DNA from: Candidatus Sabulitectum sp.
Lineage (GTDB): Bacteria > Fermentibacterota > Fermentibacteria > Fermentibacterales > JCC-6
Reading direction: 5' to 3'
Length of the DNA stretch: 5,891 nucleotides
Assembly: GCA_023136985.1 (NCBI GenBank)
Contig: JAGLQD010000145.1
Location: 1-5,891, forward strand
The notes below the pieces were generated by a model that searched no databases, had not been told where the DNA came from, and saw nothing but the letters and a program-made list of their open reading frames with translations. Positions within the stretch are counted from its first letter, which is position 1. The number at the start of each line of letters is the position of its first letter. This document shows, piece after piece, positions 1 through 5,154 of the stretch. Position numbers and translations under genes: made by a program.

Positions 1-1155
1 CGCGGAAATTCTGGCGAACAGAATAATGCCATTCTCAATCTTGAAAAGCATGGATGAATTCACACTTGCTATATCCAGATACTCCCGTTTAGCCACTTTC
101 AAAGATGAAAGGATCGATCCAGGTTCTGGAACGGGAAACGATATCTCGGTAAGAATTTCCCCTGGCTGCATATCGAGTTTCTTGTAAGAGAGGTAGAATT
201 CCCTGAGAGGTATTGATCTGTTGGAGACAGTTACCGAACCATTCAGTGCCAGGAATACAATGGCCATGTCTGCAATGGGAGAAGCATTCACAATGTTACC
301 CCCAACAGTGGCTCTTGACCTTATCTGTGTAGAGGAAACCCTTGAAAGGAAGTCTTTCAGTCCGGGAAGAATACGGGATATTACAGGAGACCTTCTCAGC
401 TGGTTGAATGTAACAGCTGACCCTACCCTTATAACTTCCCTGTCCTTACGGATGTAGTTCAGATCTTCTCTGCGCGATAGAAACTCCGGTTGCTTGCTGG
501 AGAGTTTGTTTGATGAGTGTACGTAGATATCTGTTCCACCTGCCACAATTGCTCCATCTGAAGAACTTGTGCCGGCTGGCAGTTCCCCCAGTCTTTGTTT
601 GATGGTTTTGAAGTAGGCTGGAATGTGTCCGTTTGCGATGAGCATTTCCACACGGTTCTCCCATTTTTGCGGGAGAGCTTTCATTACAGTCTCAACAGCT
701 CTTTTTACCGCAACATAACCAGTACATCTGCAGATGTTCCCGTCAAGGGATTCCATTGCTGAAGAGGGTGTAAGTTCCTGTGAACCAAGAAGACATCCTG
801 TGAGGCTCATTATCATGCCCGGAGTGCAGAATCCGCACTGTGAAGCAGCTTCATCGTAGAATGATCTCTGGAACGGGGTAAGTTCATCGCTGTTATCCGT
901 CGAAAGACCTTCAATTGTAACCAGGTGGCAGCCTTCTATTTCTCCCAGGGGCAGAAGGCAGGAACAGAGAGCAGAATATTCAATTCCATTCTTTCCCGGT
1001 TTGCCCACAACAACGGTACATGCACCACAGTCACCTTCTCTGCACCCCTCCTTGGTTCCCTTCAGTCCATTCTGTGCTCTTATCCAGTCAAGAACAGGAA
1101 GCCCCCCTGGGCTGCTTGCCGATATTTCTTTGTTGTTGCAGATAAATGAGATCAT
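1..1155 (-). CDS. xdhA: Xanthine dehydrogenase small subunit, fused 2Fe-2S and FAD domains (partial, C-terminus beyond left edge)
   Basis: This is the electron-transfer subunit of a xanthine dehydrogenase-type molybdenum hydroxylase. It passes electrons from the molybdopterin subunit through two 2Fe-2S clusters to FAD, in the cytoplasm. The frame is open for 385 codons from an ATG at 1155 to the window edge. A plant-type ferredoxin domain has Cys38, Cys43 and Cys46 (GCREGDCGACTV), with Cys64 or Cys66 as fourth ligand. The second cluster domain has Cys107, Cys110, Cys142 and Cys144 (CGFCTPGM and CRCTGY). An FAD domain from about residue 175 has VAGGTD (204-209) and ATVGGN followed by SPIAD (282-296). 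The start of the C-terminal flavoprotein domain is seen at KREYLDIASVN. Related XdhA proteins have about 460-490 residues, so roughly 80-100 are missing. The start is fixed by AGGAGG at 1160-1165. The gene diverges from tupA. No molybdenum-subunit gene is visible; xdhB would be expected to the left. The purine substrate is inferred from family only. Confidence 0.93.
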   Translation of the reverse strand, partial: MISFICNNKEISASSPGGLPVLDWIRAQNGLKGTKEGCREGDCGACTVVVGKPGKNGIEYSALCSCLLPLGEIEGCHLVTIEGLSTDNSDELTPFQRSFYDEAASQCGFCTPGMIMSLTGCLLGSQELTPSSAMESLDGNICRCTGYVAVKRAVETVMKALPQKWENRVEMLIANGHIPAYFKTIKQRLGELPAGTSSSDGAIVAGGTDIYVHSSNKLSSKQPEFLSRREDLNYIRKDREVIRVGSAVTFNQLRRSPVISRILPGLKDFLSRVSSTQIRSRATVGGNIVNASPIADMAIVFLALNGSVTVSNRSIPLREFYLSYKKLDMQPGEILTEISFPVPEPGSILSSLKVAKREYLDIASVNSSMLFKIENGIILFARISA

Positions 1156-1165
1156 AATTCCTCCT

Positions 1166-1202
1166 GTACCGAACAATAACTGAAATGCTTAGACTGCGGT
1201 AC
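1166..1202 (-). promoter_or_regulatory. Inverted repeat in the xdhA leader, abutting the ribosome binding site
   Basis: GTACCG at 1166-1171 and CGGTAC at 1197-1202 are perfect 6-bp inverted arms around a 25-base loop. On the xdhA message the second arm ends exactly where AGGAGG begins (1165-1160). The structure could be an RNA hairpin affecting translation or a DNA operator. No known riboswitch consensus was recognised in it, and a 6-bp stem with a long loop is weak on its own. Confidence 0.3.
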
Positions 1203-1233
1203 TCCTGAATAAGTGAACCCTGTCCGAGCATGG

Positions 1234-1262
1234 TTGTGTGTTTTGGACATAACGGATATATT
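1234..1262 (+). promoter_or_regulatory. Candidate sigma70-type promoter for tupABC
   Basis: TTGTGT (1234-1239, 3 of 6 consensus bases) is followed after 17 bases by TATATT (1257-1262, 5 of 6). This would start transcription about 50 bases upstream of the tupA ATG. The -35 match is poor, so this is a candidate only. A weaker alternative -10, TACAAT, lies at 1278-1283. Confidence 0.35.
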
Positions 1263-1264
1263 CG
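1253..1264. promoter_or_regulatory. Near-palindrome over the candidate tupA -10 element
   Basis: CGGATATATTCG reads the same on both strands except for one symmetric base pair. It overlaps the candidate -10 TATATT and is preceded by CATAA. Oxyanion-responsive regulators of the ModE and TunR type bind AT-rich palindromes containing TATA and CG-type half sites, so a metal-responsive operator is possible. The match is short and this is inference. Confidence 0.25.
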
Positions 1265-1318
1265 CCTTTCTGACCCATACAATGATTCATTTATCCACCC
1301 AAAAAGGAGTCCGACCAA

Positions 1319-2218
1319 ATGAAGAGATCTATTGTTCTTGCAATGCTTGCGCTTATTCTTGCAGGGTGTGGTGAAGAACCTCTGCCCCTGCAGACAGGTG
1401 AGGCTGATTCTGCAATAGAAGAGGCCACCGAAGTCGGAACAGTTGCGCCTATTGCCCGGGTGGAGCGTCTTCGAGTAGCCACCACAACCAGTCTGTATGA
1501 TACTGGTCTGTGGGGGTATCTTGAACCCATGTTCGAGGACATGTATGGTGTTGAGCTTGATGTTCTTTATGCAGGTACCGGTAAGGCATTGGACTGGGGC
1601 ATGCGTGGGGATGTTGACGTGGTAACAGTGCACTCCAGAACCAGAGAAGAGCTTTTCGTTTCTGAAGGTTTTGGCCTTGAAAGAGTTCCATTTGCTTACA
1701 ACTATTTCCTTGTAGTCGGTCCTGCTGATGACCCTGCTGGTATATCCGGTATGAGCCCTGAAGAGGCTTTCTCTGTTCTGATGGAGAATGGCGAAGCAGT
1801 TTTTGTGAGCAGGGGTGATGATTCCGGAACACACGGCAAAGAAAGATCCATCTGGACAGCAGCAGGTTTTGACTACGAGGCAGAGGTTCGCACCGCTGGA
1901 TCATGGTATGTTGAAGGCGGCAGCGGTATGGGTCCCACGCTTGTAATGGCTAACGAAATGCAGGGTTACACCCTCTCCGATATAGGCACCTATCTTGCAT
2001 ACCAGGGAGACCTTGACCTTGTTCCGGTTGTTGATCAGGGTGATGCCCTTTTGAATGTTTATTCGGTTCTTCAGGTAGGAGCATCCAGAAATCCGGAGCT
2101 TTCGGCTGCTCTTGTAGAGTTTCTCACTTCTTCTGAAGTTCAGCGGCTTATTGGTGATTACGGTGTTGAAGCTTACGGTATGCAGCTTTTCTCTCCCTGT
2201 GCCGGACAGGATATTTAG
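1319..2218 (+). CDS. tupA: Tungstate ABC transporter, substrate-binding lipoprotein
   Basis: TupA captures tungstate outside the cytoplasmic membrane and delivers it to the TupBC importer. The 299-residue protein starts with a lipoprotein signal, a basic N-terminus and a hydrophobic stretch ending in the lipobox LAGC, with Cys17 as the lipidation site. An acidic linker (about 18-48) leads to a periplasmic-binding fold. Family hallmarks in order are TTTS (55-58), YAGTGKAL (84-91), the HSRTREELF segment (105-113), VGPADDPAGI (133-142) and FVSRGDDSGTHGKE (162-175). These match TupA rather than molybdate-binding ModA or archaeal WtpA. The length is slightly above the usual 270-280 residues because of the linker. 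AAGGAG at 1304-1309 lies 9 bases before the ATG. It is the first gene of the operon, with tupB starting 11 bases after its stop. Tungstate preference over molybdate is a family property, not shown here. Confidence 0.93.
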   Translation: MKRSIVLAMLALILAGCGEEPLPLQTGEADSAIEEATEVGTVAPIARVERLRVATTTSLYDTGLWGYLEPMFEDMYGVELDVLYAGTGKALDWGMRGDVDVVTVHSRTREELFVSEGFGLERVPFAYNYFLVVGPADDPAGISGMSPEEAFSVLMENGEAVFVSRGDDSGTHGKERSIWTAAGFDYEAEVRTAGSWYVEGGSGMGPTLVMANEMQGYTLSDIGTYLAYQGDLDLVPVVDQGDALLNVYSVLQVGASRNPELSAALVEFLTSSEVQRLIGDYGVEAYGMQLFSPCAGQDI

Positions 2219-2229
2219 GTCGAGGTAGA

Positions 2230-2925
2230 ATGTTCCATTTGATTGAAGCGTTCAGTATAGCACTGAGGATGATTGTTTCAGGAGATGCTGTTGTATTCTC
2301 TATCGCCTTAAGAACTCTGCTTATCGCTTCAGCATCCACCCTTGCTGCCACACTTCTTTTTGTGCCTCTGGGCTGTTTGATCCACTTTAACAGTTTCAGG
2401 GGCAAGCGTCTTGCTAGAGGGTTTATACAGACTATGTACAGTGTGCCCACGGTTTTCGTGGGTATGCTTGTTTTTCTTATGGTTTCCCGAGCGGGGCCTC
2501 TGGGCGGCATGGGTATTCTGTTCAGTCCATGGGCAATTATTCTGGGTGAGATCATTCTTATTTTCCCAATAATTACAGGATTGACCCTTTCTGCCCTTCA
2601 GGGCACAGGCAAGGGTCTTGAAGATACAGCTATCGCCCTTGGAGCCAGGCGCAGAACCATGGTTCTGAAGGTGCTCACCGAGGCCAGGTATACCATGCTT
2701 ACCTCGGTACTCATGGGTTTTGGCAGGGCAGTGTCTGAAGTAGGTGTGGCCATCATGGTGGGTGGCAACATTGCAGGCCATACAAGAACTCTTACCACAG
2801 CCATTGCCCTTGGGGTAGGCAAAGGTGAGACTGCTTCTTCAATAGCACTGGGTTTAATACTGTTGTCTCTGGCCATGATAGTGAGCATCATGGTGAATCT
2901 GCTTCAGCACGGAGGAAACAGATGA
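2230..2925 (+). CDS. tupB: Tungstate ABC transporter, permease
   Basis: TupB forms the membrane channel of the tungstate importer, probably as a homodimer. The 231-residue protein is strongly hydrophobic, with membrane segments around residues 26-50, 69-86, 100-122, 155-180 and 203-224 by eye. The cytoplasmic coupling loop (EAA motif) is visible as EDTAIALGA (131-139), followed by the basic stretch RRR and the conserved GFGRAVSEVG (163-172). This places it in the binding-protein-dependent permease family, and the length is normal for TupB. The start at 2230 has GAGGT at 2223-2227, a short spacing. Its TGA stop overlaps the tupC start by four bases (ATGA), which suggests translational coupling. 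Confidence 0.92.
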   Translation: MFHLIEAFSIALRMIVSGDAVVFSIALRTLLIASASTLAATLLFVPLGCLIHFNSFRGKRLARGFIQTMYSVPTVFVGMLVFLMVSRAGPLGGMGILFSPWAIILGEIILIFPIITGLTLSALQGTGKGLEDTAIALGARRRTMVLKVLTEARYTMLTSVLMGFGRAVSEVGVAIMVGGNIAGHTRTLTTAIALGVGKGETASSIALGLILLSLAMIVSIMVNLLQHGGNR

Positions 2926-3971
2926 TCCTTCAGATGAAGAACATACATCTGACCAAGGAGAAGAACAGGATATTGAGAGGTGTTTCCATCAATGTTCCTG
3001 AAGGCAGTTTCTTTGTTCTTATGGGACCTACCGGGTGCGGTAAAACTTCGCTTCTCCGCCTGGCAGGTCTGCTGGCTAAACCGGATTCCGGTGAAGTTCA
3101 TTTTCATGGAATACCTGTTCCGTCAAAAGGCGAAGCACTTTTCCAGACAAGGCGACGGATCGCAACCATGTTTCAGACCCCTGTGATGTTCAGCGGGACA
3201 GTATGGTCAAATGTTTCATGGGGGCTTAAAATACGAGGGATCTCAAAAACAGAAGTAGTCAGACGAGTGGAGCAGATACTTGACTTTACAGGTCTGGAGA
3301 ATTTTGCCCAGAGAGATGCATCCACCCTTTCCGGAGGGGAGAGGCGAAGAACCGCTCTGGCCAGGGCTCTGGTATTGAACCCTGAACTGCTTATACTTGA
3401 TGAACCTACAACATCTCTTGACCCGTCATTCAAGCGTGACCTGCTGAGCAGATTGAATGAAATTCACTCAAGGACCGGGACAACCTTCCTTATGGCGACT
3501 CATGATTTTACCGATGCTCTTGCAGTGGGCACTATCGGTGCAGTTATGCGCCATGGTCTTGTTACACAGGCAGGCTCCATAGATGAGCTTCTGTTCAAGC
3601 CCGAGAATTCTTTCATGGCTTCTTTTACAGGTATGCGAAACATCTTTCCCGCTGAGTTTGCCGGTTCAATGGCCAGAGTGGGCGAAGTTGATGTGGCCCA
3701 TGCAGGAGACAGAAATGGTCATGGATTTCTGGCGATTCCACCTGAATCAATTGTGCTGGCTCTTTCAAAGAAGGTTACAAGTGAGCGGAACAGGCTCACT
3801 GGAATTGTTAAATCGGTTGAAAGAAGCGGTATCAACTGGGACGTGGAGGTTGAAGTATCAGACATATCTTTAACAGTTGCAGTTACCACCGGGGCACTTA
3901 ATGAGCTTTCAGTCACCACAGGCTCAAGCATTTATATTTCCTTCAAAGCCAGTGCTGTGCATCTTTTTTAA
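2922..3971 (+). CDS. tupC: Tungstate ABC transporter, ATP-binding protein with C-terminal TOBE/Mop-like domain
   Basis: TupC hydrolyses ATP to drive tungstate import through TupB. All ABC ATPase motifs are present: Walker A GPTGCGKTS (35-43), Q-loop Gln85 (MFQTP), signature LSGGE (136-140), Walker B LLILDEP (156-162), D-loop SLDP (165-168) and switch His194 (ATHD). After the nucleotide-binding domain (to about 235) there is an extra region of about 115 residues. Its last 60 residues (RLTGIVKSVE to the end) look like a TOBE/Mop-type oxyanion-binding domain, as in ModC and sulfate transport ATPases. Minimal TupC proteins lack this extension. GGAGGA at 2911-2916 precedes the ATG, which overlaps the tupB stop. 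The gene ends with TAA at 3969-3971, and no convincing terminator follows. ModC is the main alternative by motif, but TupA next door decides the assignment. Confidence 0.9.
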   Translation: MILQMKNIHLTKEKNRILRGVSINVPEGSFFVLMGPTGCGKTSLLRLAGLLAKPDSGEVHFHGIPVPSKGEALFQTRRRIATMFQTPVMFSGTVWSNVSWGLKIRGISKTEVVRRVEQILDFTGLENFAQRDASTLSGGERRRTALARALVLNPELLILDEPTTSLDPSFKRDLLSRLNEIHSRTGTTFLMATHDFTDALAVGTIGAVMRHGLVTQAGSIDELLFKPENSFMASFTGMRNIFPAEFAGSMARVGEVDVAHAGDRNGHGFLAIPPESIVLALSKKVTSERNRLTGIVKSVERSGINWDVEVEVSDISLTVAVTTGALNELSVTTGSSIYISFKASAVHLF

Positions 3972-4062
3972 CTAAAACACTGTTTGCGTCAGCAGAGAAA
4001 AAGAAGCATCTTCAGACCGTCAATTGAAAGAGCAGAACTGCATTTTTTCTGAAGGGTATAAG

Positions 4063-4140
4063 ATGACAGCACAGGTTCACGAGAAATTGATTTTGAACGG
4101 TGAGATCACAACAATGATGTCCAGCCCGCTTGGAGCGTGA
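4063..4140 (+). pseudogene. Truncated N-terminal remnant of a small uncharacterised protein
   Basis: A 25-codon ORF starts with ATG at 4063 behind GAAGGG (4051-4056) and ends at TGA 4138-4140. Its product begins MTAQVHEKLILNGE and ends in SSPLGA. From memory this resembles the start of a family of small hypothetical proteins that open with MTAQ, a lysine/glycine-rich turn and a later ACWRGY motif. The downstream motif is absent in all three forward frames here, so at best this is a broken copy. The function is unknown, and the family link needs a database search. Confidence 0.3.
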
Positions 4141-4179
4141 CCGATAATGCAGCATCGTCATAAAAGCCGCACAGTCGGC

Positions 4180-4185
4180 TATAAT
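4180..4185 (+). promoter_or_regulatory. Consensus -10 box upstream of the cupin gene
   Basis: A perfect TATAAT lies 123 bases before the cupin ATG, directly after a small hairpin (AGCCG-CACAGT-CGGCT). The best -35 at 17-base spacing is GTCATA (4157-4162), a poor match, and there is no TGn extension. It is a possible promoter for the cupin gene and not a strong call. Confidence 0.25.
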
Positions 4186-4308
4186 CCTCGTAGATTATTG
4201 TCAAATAGTTCCACTATTCTCCGCAAATCTCCAAGAATTCTATCTAGACCGTGGGGCTTTTCTGAACAACGCCCATTGCCAGTCACGCTCCTACACCGAA
4301 AGGAAAGA

Positions 4309-4668
4309 ATGAACAGAATCACCATTAACGATCACAGAGACAAGAGGGGTTTTGTTGTAAACCCCTTTGAACACCTTGCAGACACAGGAGACATCAGCAA
4401 CTGCCACGCCTTTTCAATAGAACCGGGATGCGCAAGGGGCAACCACACCCATCCCGCCAGGAATGAGCAGATCCTGGTGCTCTCCGGAACAATCACTGTT
4501 AAGCAGAAAGAAGGAGACATCATTCTCTCAGCAGCTGTCCCTTCAATTCTCACAATTCTCGAAGGCATCAAACACACCTTTGAAAACAACACAGATAAAT
4601 CTGCAGTGGTGATCTGCTGGAGCAGCGAAAGAGAAGAGGATTACACCGGAGATGATACGGTCTGGTGA
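4309..4668 (+). CDS. Small single-domain cupin protein
   Basis: A 119-residue protein made of one cupin beta-barrel domain. Cupin motif 1 fits exactly as G40-x5-H46-x-H48-x4-E53-x6-G60. Motif 2 is partly kept as G86-x2-H89-x3-N93, with the usual proline before the glycine missing. His46, His48, Glu53 and His89 could bind one divalent metal. The fold class includes sugar-nucleotide isomerases and epimerases, dioxygenases and pure binding proteins; the GNHTH core is reminiscent of sugar-nucleotide-related cupins, but I cannot assign a reaction. The start at 4309 is preferred over the in-frame ATG at 4147: AAAGGAAAG stands just before it, and the 54 residues that the longer start would add are low-complexity, basic and not cupin-like. 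No signal peptide is seen, so it is probably cytoplasmic. It stands alone, with no operon partner in the window. Confidence 0.75.
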   Translation: MNRITINDHRDKRGFVVNPFEHLADTGDISNCHAFSIEPGCARGNHTHPARNEQILVLSGTITVKQKEGDIILSAAVPSILTILEGIKHTFENNTDKSAVVICWSSEREEDYTGDDTVW

Positions 4669-4692
4669 GATCAAAAAAACCCGTGAACCAGC
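4669..4692. repeat. Direct repeat, left copy (transporter-tail look-alike)
   Basis: This copy starts immediately after the cupin stop codon. Its last 16 bases (AAACCCGTGAACCAGC, 4677-4692) are identical to 5139-5154, and 21 of the 24 bases match 5131-5154. Read on the minus strand it encodes LVHGFF and then TGA, mirroring the LVHGFL and TAA end of the SLC13-type transporter. The spacing between copies is 462 bases. Confidence 0.8.
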
Positions 4693-4734
4693 CTGAGCCT
4701 TCTCATTTCCCAGTGCTTACAGCATTGGTTCCCG
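4673..4734 (-). terminator. Terminator-like hairpin facing leftward
   Basis: On the minus strand, CGGGAACCA (from 4734-4726) can pair with TGGTTCACG (from 4690-4682), with one mismatch. Two G and a run of seven T (4679-4673) follow. The 35-base loop contains a second small hairpin, AGTGCT-TAC-AGCATT (4712-4726), which shares its last base with the outer arm. It could terminate transcripts coming leftward from the transporter gene. The long loop and mismatch make it imperfect. Confidence 0.35.
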
Positions 4735-4754
4735 TTGAAAAAGTTTGCTATAAT
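4725..4754 (+). promoter_or_regulatory. Extended -10 promoter for the nucleotidyltransferase gene
   Basis: TGCTATAAT (4746-4754) is a perfect -10 with the TGn extension. TTGGTT (4725-4730) lies 18 bases upstream of the TATAAT as a partial -35. The predicted start of transcription is near 4761, leaving a leader of about 58 bases before the ATG at 4819. This is the best promoter match seen in the window, and it sits inside the repeat-bracketed segment. Confidence 0.5.
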
Positions 4755-4818
4755 GTGGTGAAGTAGAATAGCGAGTTGCGAAGGATGGTGCTTCAATGAA
4801 TCAAAAAGAGATTTTCGT

Positions 4819-5136
4819 ATGGCTGAAATCGAAGCTGTAGTTTAAAAGAATGTCCAGCTATTTCTGGACAAGCTTCGCAAGACGGGTTTCCTGATCTCGG
4901 AAGCATACATTTTCGGTTCTTATGCCACCGGAAAAGCTGACAAGTGGAGTGACATTGATGTTGCTATAGTATCTCCTCAAATTGGGAATGACCGATTTGA
5001 AGAGCGGATCAGGCTAACTGAACTTGCAGTTTCAATTGATGTCAGACTGGAGCCATTGCCATTCAACCCTGATAGTTTCACTATTGGGGATCCTTTCGTG
5101 CAGCAGATAAAAAGTGAAGGAATCTCTGTCGCTTAA
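4819..5136 (+). pseudogene. Minimal nucleotidyltransferase (MNT, DNA polymerase beta-like), interrupted by a stop at codon 9
   Basis: The frame encodes a 105-residue minimal nucleotidyltransferase of the type found as MNT antitoxins or as orphans; such enzymes transfer nucleotides to proteins or small molecules. The active site is complete: GS at 33-34 (FGSYATGK), the pair Asp45 and Asp47 (SDIDVAIVS) and a third acid, Asp74 (SIDVRLEPLPF). The C-terminus DPFVQQIKSEGI is typical of these proteins. ATG 4819 follows AAAGAG at 4805-4810. An in-frame TAA at 4843-4845 separates MAEIEAVV from KNVQLFLDKL. One substitution from AAA (Lys) would explain it. The rest of the frame has no ATG, so a normal restart is not available, although a rare start codon cannot be excluded. 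No HEPN partner gene is in the window. The gene ends tail to tail with the transporter, sharing four bases. Confidence 0.75.
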
Positions 5137-5154
5137 AGAAACCCGTGAACCAGC
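5131..5154. repeat. Direct repeat, right copy (3' end of the transporter gene)
   Basis: The 16-base core AAACCCGTGAACCAGC (5139-5154) is identical to 4677-4692. Here it forms the last codons of the SLC13-type transporter on the minus strand and follows the nucleotidyltransferase stop codon on the plus strand. The two copies bracket the nucleotidyltransferase and its promoter. Confidence 0.8.

Larger units (their letters stand above)
3972..4308. other. Intergenic stretch without an intact gene
   Basis: No complete gene is supported between tupC and the cupin gene. The stretch contains a weak hairpin (GCA-GAAC-TGC, 4032-4041) followed by six T at 4043-4048, which might be a poor terminator for tupABC. 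It also contains a 25-codon ORF remnant (4063-4140), a short hairpin AGCCG/CGGCT (4165-4180) and a TATAAT box at 4180-4185. On the plus strand, a start-less open frame runs from 4146 to a TGA at 4310-4312 that overlaps the cupin ATG. Together this resembles decayed coding DNA rather than a designed spacer. Confidence 0.5.

Noticed and set aside
1156..1318. Molybdenum cofactor riboswitch in the divergent region
   Set aside because: The region is only 163 bases long and shared by two divergent genes. Beyond one 6-bp inverted repeat I could not trace the multi-stem core expected of that RNA.
1088..1834. Long minus-strand open frame of 248 codons overlapping xdhA and tupA
   Set aside because: It lies opposite tupA and crosses the divergent promoter region. 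Its product shows no domain and has a composition typical of antisense shadow frames.
2329..2781. Antisense open frames within tupB
   Set aside because: They are shadows of a well-supported permease gene, without ribosome binding sites or recognisable domains.
4147..4308. Upstream in-frame ATG that would extend the cupin protein by 54 residues
   Set aside because: The added residues are basic and low in complexity with no cupin or signal features, and the ATG at 4309 has a ribosome binding site in the right place.
4677..4745. attC-like integron recombination site, suggested by nested inverted repeats next to a small cassette-sized gene
   Set aside because: The required core sequences (RYYYAAC and GTTRRRY) are not matched; the nearest, GTTGAAA, fails at the last base. 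No integrase or second such site is visible.
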